A stretch of 64,000 nt of DNA from Linnemannia hyalina (GCA_019671135.1 JAHRHY010000020.1:1-64000); one strand, 5' to 3'. Positions 19,337 through 29,890 are shown, numbered from the stretch's first letter. The notes: generated by a model from the letters alone, not told the origin. Numbers and translations: made by a program.

Positions 19337-20990
19337 ATGTCCGCTATACCTAAATCCATTAACAAGGCGCTGAACTCATATGCCCATCTTATCTCTGATG
19401 TGGGCAAAGAGATTGCATTGCCTGGCAAACCGAAGACGGGCTGGAAAAAGTACTCAGAGATATTCTGCGATAGTTTAATACTCTGGGGATTGCACAACCG
19501 GGCTGCACTTGTTGACGAGCAGCGCAAAAACACCACTTCCAATATTCGCGAAGCTTTTAAAGGCCTCGATGTTAGCCACTCCATGGTTAAAGTTGTTAAC
19601 GAGGGTTATATCAAAGACAATAGTTTTTTTTAGCTCTAAACTACTAGAAAAACATAGAAAAAAGTTTAGAAGTTCGGCCTTATACCATGCTGGTTACTTT
19701 AGCATTAAGGTAACGCTCCATGAACTAGAGGCCATATCTCTAATATCCGAGATAATACCAATACTTGATGAACTGGAGGTTGACTACGTTATCCTTCATG
19801 ATATAGATATTGCTACGGATTGTAGATATGTCACAAGCCGTCCAATTCTTCAACAGTACCTTCAAGAGAGATTTGGAGAAAATTTAGATATTGCCAACGA
19901 TCTCCATAAGGTTGGTAACCACTGTCTTTCTTGGTTTGGAGTCACCGAAAAAGACCAAAAGGTCCGTTGTAAGGTCTACAACAAACTTGTACAGATGTTG
20001 GAGAGTGCTGAAGTAAAAATGTCGTTGGGTTCAAGAATGGAGAATTTTGTCATGGATGTGGATAAGGACCTACATAAGAGACTTCGAAAGGCAAAGAAAA
20101 CAGGTCTAACAAGACTTGAACTTACCTTTTATGGACAGGAGATATATACATTCTCCTATTATAAAGGAGTTTTGGATGCCATAAAGGAAGAGATCCAAGA
20201 ATGTCCCACCTTCTGCGTAAAGCACAAGGCATATTGGAAGTACATAGTTGGCAATATATCATCCATGGTAGGTATTCATGTAACAATGGGTGAAAAATCG
20301 GCATTCGCATATTGCCATTGGTGGAACTCTGTTACAGGTAAGAAGTATGGTTCATATCGTAACAATGTCGAGAAAGAGGAAGCAATGACGTTGTTAGCCA
20401 ACTATAGCTTCAACGATAGACCAATATACTTTTTGGAGGTTGAGATGGATGAGAATAGCATCAAGGATATTACAGTTACCAAGTACAAACGGCCTGACGA
20501 ATGTACAGCAATAACACTTGTTGCAGGAGCACATAAAGGCATGTACCCATACATTTACGATGATGATGTTTTACAATTCGAGGATATGGGTATAGTGGAG
20601 GTAGATAATGTAAAGATCCAATGGCCTGAGAGAAGAATCCGCAAAGGTGCACCACCAATTGTTGATATTCATCTAGAAAACATGAATGGTGAGAATTTTA
20701 TACAAGTCCATGATAGAGCTATCCACAAAGCAACATATAAAGCTGGATATAATGTACTTGAAATAAATACCAGCTATACAGTCATAGCAATTGCAATGGA
20801 TATGTATCACAACAAAGAATATATTTTTGCAACATTGTCCAATGGTATTAAAGTACGATGTGGACTTAGTTTAGAAATAAAGATCGTTGCATGGCTGGAA
20901 GAATATCCCGATGGCCAAGTTCCGTATATGAATTTCACCACATTGCAATGCAGAACTGTTCGCGGGTTCAAGGATATTTATATACGTTAA
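19337..20990 (+). pseudogene. Gene A copy 2, replication-initiator-like protein, frameshifted
   Basis: Holds the full C-terminus that A1 lacks (to FKDIYIR), about 550 codons in all. One extra T in a run at 19624-19631 (eight here, seven in A1) breaks the frame after SFF. The same HDIDIATDC, KVYNK and TRLEL motifs are present. A rolling-circle initiator-like role is my inference; see A1. The DNA upstream of its start was replaced by palindrome P1, from which an in-frame ATG at 19286 can be read. It converges on transposase B2, with stops 38 bp apart and a TTTTTAAAAATT motif at 21007-21018 in the gap. The frameshift could be a sequencing error in the homopolymer. Confidence 0.65.
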
Positions 20991-21027
20991 GAATGCTAAT
21001 AGATAGTTTTTAAAAATTACAATGGGC

Positions 21028-22287
21028 TTACTTTGTACGCTTATATGATGGAATCTCCACTCCTGCAAAAATTTCACGTCGCTTATTAGTCGGCTCTTCC
21101 CGTTGTTTATCCTCGACATCCATAGTAGTCATCTCCAAGAACTGCTCTTGTAACTTTGTTATATCTCGTGCATCATGCAACATCTCATCCACTGGAATAT
21201 AATCCAAGATTTGTTCCATTGCACCATTGGCATATGGAAAGTCGAAGCCATCTCTAATCCAGGCACTATGAATGGGTTCCAGATTTAACTGCAGTAGTGC
21301 CACCATCTTCTTGATGTTCATAAGCAAGAGACACAATCGCAATTGCAAATTATATGTTTCTATCTTGGTTACCAACACTGGTTTCCTATTGTTGTGCTTC
21401 TCAAAGGTTGCTCCAAGATCTCCAAATTCGGCTTCTATCTGAGAGCGGAAACTGCCGAAAATCTTATTGTAGTTAGTTTCATCTTGTGCAAGATCTTTCC
21501 CACGGCTTTTGCGAATTGGATAACAAAAGTTTTTCTTGCTCATGCTTGTTTCTTCTACTATTTTCTTAATGTATTGTGTGTACCCTCCATCCAATGCAAT
21601 ACAATCTAGCTCGTGGATGTGCTTATGTATCTTCATACCAACCAACATAGTACCATCGTTGTTATCCTTGCAAGGTAGCGATTTAGAGACTAGTATTGCC
21701 ATGCCATTGCAATCGACACACACTTGCGTTCTTACACCAGATTTCTTCAGCTTGTAAGAGTACATGTCTGAGCTAGACTTTTCTTCACATGAAAGACGTG
21801 TATCATGACCATCCAAATGCAATGTTACATGTGGGAATAGTGGTGGATTCCTGAGTTTAGCAGACATCAAGCGTATAGGAAATGTGGAGAACATATTCGC
21901 AAGTGCATGGTTAATATGCTTCGAATGCACATTATAGTTAGTCTTGTAGAACTCTGTATGAATGGAGTGGAAACTACTTTTTGGTATGTGGGTTGACATT
22001 CCATCCATTGCCAAGCCTGCAACTAAGTGGTACAATATCAACAATCCTTTGTCGACTTCTCTGTATGGACCTGGATACTGCTTGAGAGACCAAATAACTA
22101 CAAGAAAGTAGAATACAGGAATTGCACCTAATCTTCTTATAAGTAAGTCTTTAACAGTTTTCATATGTGCTACTAGCTTCAACGCAGTCCTATGATTATT
22201 AGATGGTTCTTGCGTAGGCCATTCTACATCCAAAAAAGTCCATTCATCCTCTAACAACCGTTGAAATAGGCGCTTTAAGTTTGCCAT
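21028..22287 (-). CDS. PIF/IS5-like DDE transposase B2 (419 aa)
   Basis: Homologue of B1 over its whole length, clearly diverged. The same catalytic contexts are visible: HLDGHDTR, ALDGGYTQYIKK and SQIEAEFGDLG for the Asp-Asp-Glu triad. The start is placed at ATG 22287 (MANLKRLFQRLL), matching B1, rather than the in-frame ATG at 22341. A TATATAAAGG box lies in the adjoining terminal repeat at 22326-22335 (minus strand), about 40 bp upstream. It converges on gene A2. It appears intact and is the best candidate for an active enzyme of the iteron-type element. Nuclear DNA cleavage and joining is the expected role. Confidence 0.85.
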   Translation of the reverse strand: MANLKRLFQRLLEDEWTFLDVEWPTQEPSNNHRTALKLVAHMKTVKDLLIRRLGAIPVFYFLVVIWSLKQYPGPYREVDKGLLILYHLVAGLAMDGMSTHIPKSSFHSIHTEFYKTNYNVHSKHINHALANMFSTFPIRLMSAKLRNPPLFPHVTLHLDGHDTRLSCEEKSSSDMYSYKLKKSGVRTQVCVDCNGMAILVSKSLPCKDNNDGTMLVGMKIHKHIHELDCIALDGGYTQYIKKIVEETSMSKKNFCYPIRKSRGKDLAQDETNYNKIFGSFRSQIEAEFGDLGATFEKHNNRKPVLVTKIETYNLQLRLCLLLMNIKKMVALLQLNLEPIHSAWIRDGFDFPYANGAMEQILDYIPVDEMLHDARDITKLQEQFLEMTTMDVEDKQREEPTNKRREIFAGVEIPSYKRTK

Positions 22288-22304
22288 GACTGTAATTACA
22301 ACCT

Positions 22305-23450
22305 GGTAAACTATTAGCAAAAATTCCTTTATATAACACACTTTTGGATTTTTTAAAACTATTAACGATAAACACGATAGGGGAACAAGCCCCTCAACCA
22401 GATGTCAAAGTATTTCATCATGGCGGTTTTGCGACAACTTTTTTGTAACCACCAATTTTCTCCCAACCACCAAAGTATACAAACGATATTTTATAGACAT
22501 TTCCTAAGTCTACATAACTTTTATTTATACAACTTCTTTTTTCTGTCTTGTTATCATACAAAATGCGATAGAAATGTCACAATGTTCATACCCATTTGCA
22601 TCACGAAATATGGGGTACGTTTTAAGAAACGTCTATTTTTAAAGACATAGTTGCTCTTTAAACAACACATTTTCTCTACCTTATTATTACACAAAATGCA
22701 ATAGAAATGTCACAATGTTCATACCCATTTGCATCACGAAATATGTAATGTGTTTTAAGAAACGTCTATTTTAAACGACATAACTATTCTGTTAACAACT
22801 TCTTTTTTCTGTCTTGTTATCACACAAAATGCGATAGAAATGTCACAATGTTCATACCCATTTGCATCACGAAATATGTGATACGTTTTAAGAAACGTCC
22901 ATTTTAAACGACATAATTACTCTGTTAACAACACATTTTCTCTACCTTATTATCACACAAAATGCGATAGAAATGTCACAATGTTCATACCCATTTGCAT
23001 CACGAAATATGTGATAAGTTTTAAGAAACGTCTATTTTAAACGACATAATTACTCTGTTAACAACACATTTTTTCTATCTTATTATCACACAAAATGCGA
23101 TAGAAATGTCACAATGTTTATACCCATTGGCATCACGAAATATGTGATACGTTTTAAGAAACGTCCATTTTAAACGACATAATTACTCTGTTAACAACAC
23201 ATTTTCTCTACCTTATTATCACACAAAATGCGATAGAAACGCCACGATGTTTATATCCATTTGCATCACGAAATATGTGATGTGTTTTAAGAAACGTCTG
23301 TTTTTAACGACATAATTACTCTATTAACAATACATTTTTTCTATCTTGTTATCACACAAAATGCAATAGAAACGTTGTAATATAATAGCCATTTGCATTA
23401 TAAAATATGTGATGTGTTTTAAGAAACGTCTATTTTAAACGATATAATTG
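22305..23450. repeat. Iteron-bearing terminal repeat, copy 2
   Basis: Starts GTAAACTATTAGCAAAAATT just upstream of B2 and matches 15805-16620. It carries about seven units of ~133 bp plus a degenerate last one, with the same AAAATGCGATAG, ATCACGAAATATGTGAT and ACGTTTTAAGAAACGT-type elements. Here it fronts B2, while in copy 1 it fronts the small ORF and A, which implies an intact element with this repeat inverted at both ends. Confidence 0.8.
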
Positions 23451-24054
23451 TTATATCTACAACTACCCACAATGCATGGTCTAATTGCGATATCTCTGTT
23501 TTTACCATTGTCGTAATTACCTACAATCTGTATAACAATAAATGCTATAACAATTGTAAGTTAACCAAAGTGTAATAATATTAAACGTCGTGCAAATCGT
23601 GGGCTTACCTAAAGTATGTCAACATTAAACATTGTAATACTTACGAGTTTATCAAGAATGTATTAAAATTAAACATCACGATAATCACGATAATCACGAG
23701 GTCATCCAAAATGCGTTCATATCAAATATCATAACTATGGTAATAACTACAGTTTGTCAGCTGTCGAATCGAATGCCGAATGTCAAATGTCGAATGTCGA
23801 ATATTGTTGAGAAAGTGTAGCAATAACGCCATTAAAAACGTATCAGCTACCCTTTCTTTCCAACAACCAATGTTTGTTAAAGCCACTATGCTACTTTTTA
23901 AAAAAATCGGGATCCAACTTTTTTTTTAAAACTACCACTACATCATCACCAGTATCACGAGTGCTATATTGGATATACACATAGGATATATCATGAAAAG
24001 GAGATATTAGTAACCATCGCTAATTATATAAACACGAAAACAAATGCTCTACTA
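23451..24054. other. AT-rich terminal DNA of the iteron element
   Basis: No gene. Contains short reiterations: AATCACGATAATCACGA at 23676-23704 and GTCGAAT/GCCGAAT/GTCAAAT units at 23765-23803. A T/A-rich motif cluster lies at 23895-23935. Parts (CTGTATAACAATAAATGC..., TATAACAATTGTAAGTT) resemble the region after C2 at 28830-28930, so both element families share terminal DNA. It ends at ACTAGGAGGCC, the start of palindrome P2. Confidence 0.5.
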
Positions 24055-24505
24055 GGAGGCCATCCATGTTCGGCTCCACCAACCATAGACTACAGTATAA
24101 AAATATCTGTCAACACCTATTAAAACAGTGTGTTCCTTGAGAGTACAACAAATCTCATCAGCTTTTTCCTTCCACCAGTCTCCATTTTCTACATTCACCA
24201 CCACTACTTTGTAACATCATCTACTTTAGCTGAGAAAGCCTTGGACATGATCATCTCATATTGGATCCTGGATATTACAGATAGTAATTTCCTTTCCAAT
24301 ATGAGATGATCATGTCCAAGGCTTTCTCAGCTAAAGTAGATGATGTTACAAAGTAGTGGTGGTGAATGTAGAAAATGGAGACTGGTGGAAGGAAAAAGCT
24401 GATGAGATTTGTTGTACTCTCAAGGAACACACTGTTTTAATAGGTGTTGACAGATATTTTTATACTGTAGTCTATGGTTGGTGGAGCCGAACATGGATGG
24501 CCTCC
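24055..24505. repeat. Perfect 451-bp palindrome P2 (211-bp arms)
   Basis: The same palindrome as P1 with the central spacer reversed, so the two lie as inverted copies 4.7 kb apart. Its right end replaces the 5' part of a transposase gene and supplies ATGGATGGCCTC in frame with it. Arms are identical to each other and to P1, which points to very recent formation or active correction. Confidence 0.9.
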
Positions 24506-25647
24506 TAAATCGACGCCTTGGTCCTATTCCAGTGTACTTCTTTCTTGTTGACATCTGGTCAAAGGTTAAGTATCCTGGTCCATACAAAGAAGTGGAGAAA
24601 GGTCTTTTAATGCTCTATCATCTTGTCAAAGGACTGTCTATGGAAGCAATGGAACCACACATGCCAAAAAGTAGTTTTCATGCAATGCACTCTGTGTTTT
24701 ATAAGAAAGAATATACTTTGCACAACAAGTACATCACCAACTGTATTGCAACAATGTTCTCCACAATTAAAATACGCCTATTGTCTGCAAAGGAAAAGAA
24801 TCCTCCATTATTTAAGCATGTTACATTGCATCTTGATGGTCATGATACAAGAGCAACATACAAAGGTGAGAGTAGTGCTGATATGTACTCTTACAAGCTG
24901 AAAAAGTCAGGATTACGCACACAGGTAGCAATGGATTGTAATGGCATGGCTTTATTTGTCTCCAAATCTGCATCTTGCAAGAACAATGCTGATGGAACAA
25001 TGCTGCTTACGATGAAGTTGGACAAGAGAGTGCATGAGATGGATTGCATTGCTCTCGATGGAGGGTATCCACAGTTCTTAAGGAGGCTTATAGATGAGTC
25101 TGATATTCTTAGAGTCCAAAATTTCGCTCATCCATACCGTAAACAGAAGAACAAGGACCTTACACAGGAAGAAGCGTTATACAATACCACCTTTGGTAGT
25201 TTCCGCTCGCAGATGGAATCTCTGTTTGCAGACCTTGGTTCCACATTTGAGAAACACAACAATCGTACTCCTGTGTTGGTGGATAAGAAACAAACATATA
25301 ATTTGCAGTTGAAGTTATCTTTGTTACTCTTAAACATGAAAAAGATGGTTGCTTTGTTGAAGATTTCTGCAGAACCAATTCATACAGCTTGGCTTCGCGA
25401 AGGATTCGAGTATCCGACAACAGAGAACGACGTTGAGCAACCAATGGGATATGTTGATGTTGGTGCGCTAGTGGAGGATGGAAATACAATGGCACAACTC
25501 CAGAACGAATTTCTTGGTATTAAACTTCATGGTGATGTTGATGTTGATGAGGACACACCAATGGATCAAGCAGTAATAATGCAACCCGGCCTTTCCATTG
25601 AGCTTAGAAGTACGAATCGACAAATGGATGTTAATGGTAATCTGTAG
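24493..25647 (+). pseudogene. Transposase B3, 5'-truncated, restarted from palindrome P2
   Basis: Nearly identical to B1 from LNRRLGPIPVY onward, with all three catalytic contexts kept, but the first ~47 codons are gone. The palindrome's last bases provide an in-frame ATG (MDGLLNRRLG), so a shortened protein of 384 aa could be made. The lost region includes the conserved start shared by B1 and B2 and may be needed for DNA binding, so I treat it as probably non-functional. It is followed by the same intergenic region and C gene as in the first unit. Confidence 0.75.
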
Positions 25648-26276
25648 ACTTATTGCAGGTTTTTAAAAGAATAGACATACATGGCCTATTTAGTCAGCTT
25701 TAAGATACGGTATTAACTGCCAAGACGCTAATATGCACCGGTATCTATTATTAAAAGCCATGGTATTATTGTAGTAGATCGGATGCTATTCTATGCTATT
25801 CTACAGCATTCCTTTTTATTTAACAAAGAGGATAAACACATGTACAAACCTACGTCATAAAATAATACTACATTCTTAACCATTTTTAAACCCCGTCTTT
25901 AATGCCAAGCAGTCTTAATAAGCAAGATCTACGTCATACGAGGAACACTACATTATTAACCACTTAGATGCCTTTTTAAAACTCTTTTGTTACTAAGCGC
26001 CAAGCAGTGCTAATAAGCAAGCGCTATTAATGTCCATTGTGGCAGTGTTCCTGAATTAGTATAAATAAAGGAGTCCACTTCCCTCTTGCTTAATCTTTAT
26101 CTAGTAACCAACCAACAATTATCCATATCTATACAACCATCCATACCTATACAACCATCTTTTATTGCAATTCTTTATATCAGTGTACTAAGCAGCTGCA
26201 ATCTACCACACATAAACTGAAAACTCTCACACCCACCATACCACAAGTACAATCCATATTATTCATATCCAAAAAC
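25648..26276 (+). promoter_or_regulatory. Control region before C2
   Basis: Homologous to 2652-3325: TTTTTAAAA after the transposase stop, two CCAAGCAGT-containing direct repeats, TATAAATAA at 26060-26068 and the pyrimidine-rich leader. It has one, not two, copies of the ACACATGTACAAACCTACG segment. Confidence 0.55.
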
Positions 26277-28538
26277 ATGAAGTACGTTCAGCTTACAATC
26301 GAGCTCATCACCAAGGCCTTTGAGACATTCTCCTCTAAGAAGGGAGTGGAGTTTAACAAGAAAGATGCAAATAAGATCTTTAAGGCGCTTGATGAGGATG
26401 AGGAAGTAGAGAGATACTACTTTTGTGGAGAAAAGTGCACCAAGTCCAAGCGCAAATGCATGAAGGAAGTTGATGATGAAGGCATGCATTGTTATGTCCA
26501 CGATCCTGCGCGCAAGTGTCAAGGCACAACTATTAAGGGTGCTAATTGTGGTAGTGTAGCCAAACTTGGTCAAACATACTGTGGACGTCATCAAGATCAA
26601 GATAGAGGTTATATAAAACGTAGTAACAACAACGCACCTGTCGACAAGCGTACCAAGTCTTCCAAGGCTTTAAAGAAGACACATACTTCTAAGTTTGTGT
26701 CTTCCGATGACGATATGACTTCCGAGGATGAAGAACCAAAGAAGCGAAAGAGAAACAAGCAGGAGTCATCGGATGAAGAGCCGTCCGATGATGATGATGA
26801 AGAAGATATAATTGCCGTCTCCTTTCCGTTGAGTCCAAAGGTAGTTGACATAACGTCCAAGAAAAATGTACCACTCGCTAATACATGTATATGGACGCGT
26901 TATGCAACTAATCCAGCTTTCCTGTATGCAAAAAGCTTTACTGTAAATGGCAAGTACATTATTAGGCTAAAGGAAAAGAATCTCTACATTGCATTGTGTC
27001 CACCTAAGCTCATGGGCAAGAATCTCCCTGCGCCAGAAATATCTGAGAAAGAGGCACGCATATTGGCCAAGATGGGTCTTCAAGAGGCAACTTCAGCAGA
27101 TGTAGAAAAAATAGAAGAGTCTTCTGCTGATGAGAATTCTGACGATGATACAGATGATGGTGATACGTCTGATAATGCTGACTCTGACGATGATTCCTCT
27201 AAAGATAAAGACTCTGATGATGGCAAGTCCAATAACAGACCTGATGTAGAATCTGGAGATGATACCTCTAAGGATAACCCTGATGAAAAACTATCTCATA
27301 AAAAGCCATCTAAGGATGATGAGAAGAAGACTTCTCGAAAGAAAAGGCATTCAGAGATGCCCAAAAATGCAGAGCCATCTTCTAATGTAGATGTTTCTAA
27401 GGATGAAAAAGATGAACACACATTTGCACTGGCCACAACGGTGCGTAACATTAGATCAGAGAAAGACATACCACTTGCAAAGGATGGAGGATGGATGGTT
27501 CATCCTAATAACGACATGCTTGAGTATGCAACTAACTTTACGATGAAGGCTAAGTACATTGTCAAGCTATGTGGAAAGAATACATACGTTGGCCTGTTTA
27601 CGCTTGATCATCTGCGTGGCGGTGGTGATGTTCCAGAGATGGATATCTTGGAACGCTCCATGCTTAGCAAGATGAAACTTCAAGAAATGTCTGATGAAGA
27701 GAGAAAGATGCTTTTCAACGAGGAGGTCGAAGTAGAAGAGGAACTACCAGTGGAAGGACCGACAGATATATCCAAGATGAAATGGAAAAGGTTTCACAAG
27801 CAGCAATTGGAGTATTCCAAGAATGTACTTGTAAATGGAAAGCACATTCTCAAGATCCGCAAGCAAAACATTGTAGTTGGCTTGGTGACTGATGACCACA
27901 TTAGTGCAGAGAATGTCGACTATGATAATCTTAACCAAAAGGAAAAAGAAAAGATCTTCGCTATGGGCTTTAAGCCACAATGGTCTAAGGATAGGTCGAC
28001 AGAGAAAGGTGAACCGGTAGAAAAAATAGATGATGAGGTGCAAGAGTCGAATATTAAGGAAACTTTAGATGAACTTGTAGAAAAAGTAGATGATGAGGTG
28101 CAAGAGTCGGATGTTAAGAAAACTCTAGAAGATGGTGGACCTATGGAAAGCGAAAATGTGAATGCCTCAAGTGTTTACACTACAAAAGACCATCATGATT
28201 TTCTGAAGGCAATGGGAGAAGTATATAGCAAAATAACAGCTATCGAAGAAGAACTCCGCGAGGAATACGTTTCGGCAGATGGTAATGCAGAAGAAAAAGA
28301 ACTAATTTTTCACCTAGGTTTGTTGGAGAAAGATTATTCCAACTACGAAACATGGCACATGGATAAGTTTGGTTCCCGCGAACCACATTCCGATATATTA
28401 TGTAAGTTTGCAAAAGAAGGATCTAACAACAGAAAAACCATAGTGCAAAGTGTATTAGATAGTATTCAAGCCAAAGAGAAAAGTACGATGGAAGAAAAGA
28501 AGCCTCTTGAAGTAACATTTGAGACCGCAGAAGAGTAG
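26277..28538 (+). CDS. Modular cysteine-rich acidic protein C2 (753 aa)
   Basis: Close to C1 over the first ~580 residues: the same two Cys/His motifs, acidic linkers and first three ~65-residue modules. After the third module (EKIFAMGFKP) the sequence differs completely. In place of the DDKDAE array and fourth module there is a short repeat (VEKIDDEVQESNIKETLDE / VEKVDDEVQESDVKKTLED) and a ~150-residue helical domain (from TTKDHHDFLKAMGEVY) with likely coiled coil. C-terminal replacement with a constant N-terminus suggests a modular adaptor. Function unknown. It follows transposase B3 and precedes a non-coding tail and R copy 3. Confidence 0.8.
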   Translation: MKYVQLTIELITKAFETFSSKKGVEFNKKDANKIFKALDEDEEVERYYFCGEKCTKSKRKCMKEVDDEGMHCYVHDPARKCQGTTIKGANCGSVAKLGQTYCGRHQDQDRGYIKRSNNNAPVDKRTKSSKALKKTHTSKFVSSDDDMTSEDEEPKKRKRNKQESSDEEPSDDDDEEDIIAVSFPLSPKVVDITSKKNVPLANTCIWTRYATNPAFLYAKSFTVNGKYIIRLKEKNLYIALCPPKLMGKNLPAPEISEKEARILAKMGLQEATSADVEKIEESSADENSDDDTDDGDTSDNADSDDDSSKDKDSDDGKSNNRPDVESGDDTSKDNPDEKLSHKKPSKDDEKKTSRKKRHSEMPKNAEPSSNVDVSKDEKDEHTFALATTVRNIRSEKDIPLAKDGGWMVHPNNDMLEYATNFTMKAKYIVKLCGKNTYVGLFTLDHLRGGGDVPEMDILERSMLSKMKLQEMSDEERKMLFNEEVEVEEELPVEGPTDISKMKWKRFHKQQLEYSKNVLVNGKHILKIRKQNIVVGLVTDDHISAENVDYDNLNQKEKEKIFAMGFKPQWSKDRSTEKGEPVEKIDDEVQESNIKETLDELVEKVDDEVQESDVKKTLEDGGPMESENVNASSVYTTKDHHDFLKAMGEVYSKITAIEEELREEYVSADGNAEEKELIFHLGLLEKDYSNYETWHMDKFGSREPHSDILCKFAKEGSNNRKTIVQSVLDSIQAKEKSTMEEKKPLEVTFETAEE

Positions 28539-29011
28539 ATCAAGAATTTTAAAAACTGTAGATATACCACTTGCACAAATAAAGCTTTTATATATGGAAT
28601 ACACATGTAATATTATCCTCGTCCCTTCCAATGAGATTCACCAGATATATTACCCATCTTTTTAAAAACTTCCACCATCCTTTGCACAATTTACAATATT
28701 TCTTTCTTGATCACAGTGGTGTTTATCCACAATCTACTTATATTTAACATTACGAAAATTACAATAACTATATCTAATATGTTCTACAATGCATGCACTC
28801 TTTATGACATTTATTTTTTCACCATTGGCATATTTACCAACGATCTGTATAGGAGGCCGCATATCAACAAATATTATAACAATCGTAACTTCCTACAAAG
28901 TATGTTACATCAAACATTATAAAAACCACGATAACTTCATCTGAGACGTTCCACAATGCATGCACCCTCACCATTATTGCATTACCCATATTTTTTTAAA
29001 ACATTCACCTA
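28539..29011. other. Non-coding tail of the B-C unit
   Basis: AT-rich and gene-free, with TTTTAAAAA motifs at 28541-28550, 28660 and 28990. It resembles 23451-24054 in part. It contains a probable empty R footprint at 28852-28860 (separate entry) and ends CACCTA at R copy 3. Confidence 0.5.
28849..28863. mobile_element. Putative R-family excision footprint
   Basis: GGAGGCCGC, made of only the two terminal motifs of R (GGAGGCC and GGCCGC), sits between direct ATA repeats at 28849-28851 and 28861-28863. The related DNA at 23530-23545 lacks these extra bases. This is what excision or near-total internal deletion of an R-type element would leave. Confidence 0.4.
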
Positions 29012-29506
29012 GGAGGCCTTTCACGTCCAAGTTATCATATGGTGTTTGTTACATCTCTGTAGATCTCGACAATATCCATAGCGACTATGGGATGAGAATG
29101 TATATATGATACCAAGCATATAAGACAACCATTGTAACATTTTTTGTTTAACTATCCTACTAAACACCAACCTATTCTCCAAACAACAAAGTCTTCTTAT
29201 TTTTCGCACACCACACTCTTGAATATGTCCATCTACTATTAACCTGTAACCCTCACTGCAAGATTCGCCAGAGTAGTTCTTGTATGTCATCATCTAAAGC
29301 ACTTGTACTCTCAACTGTATCTTTGGGGCGAAATACAGGGGAGAGATTACATTTTAAAAAAACATGTGCTGTCTATTGCTATTTTATTCTGTGTTCTGTT
29401 GCCCACTATGAAGAGATATGTCAGTTATGGAAGTAAACACTCCGTTCCTTGGGCTTTGGATATTTTTTATATGCCTTTTTATATCCTCTGCACATGAAGG
29501 GGCCGC
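29012..29506. mobile_element. R repeat copy 3 (495 bp)
   Basis: Right end of the second B-C unit. It is the most diverged copy, with the same internal block type as copy 1. Its GGGGCCGC end abuts a LINE reverse-transcriptase frame, so this unit is inserted in LINE-1. The matching 5' half of the LINE was not found in the window. Confidence 0.85.
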
Positions 29507-29890
29507 AAACCAAGGCCATCATGGGAGGTGATCACTACTCCAAGGGACAAGGGTGGCCTAGGCGTTATTGACCCAGCTACTCAATGCCATGTTTTCCAAC
29601 TTAAGCATATCCGCAATGCTCTCTCCACTAATGTCTCTTGGGGTAAGGACATCATTCTTGATATCATCCGATGGAGGACCAAAACGTCTCACCGCCTTGC
29701 CTTCCTCCTAGCACCCTTGGACGGACAGTACAGATCCTTATTGGCAGGGTTTCCCGGTCTGCAACGATTGGTATCTGCGGCGTCCCTCCTCCCTTCCCTC
29801 AAAGCACTGGCCCTTGCTGATCCCTTGCCGGACTCTGTAACACTTGCCTCCTCACCAATCGAATGGTGGTTTGAAACGACAGATACCACC
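29507..29890 (+). pseudogene. LINE-1, part 1: region C-terminal to reverse transcriptase
   Basis: The frame KPRPSWEVITTPRDKGGLGV matches the W...P...GGLG block found after the polymerase domain in fungal non-LTR retrotransposons. It reads without a stop up to the 5-bp target repeat CCACC where Gypsy-1 begins, and continues in frame at 42471. It is cut on the left by R copy 3. Confidence 0.75.

Noticed and set aside
18867..29506. One large composite element from P1 to R3 with CAA as target repeat
   Set aside because: The DNA left of P1 does not continue the LINE interrupted at 29507, and the flanking triplets do not match under the end definition from the solo R copies.
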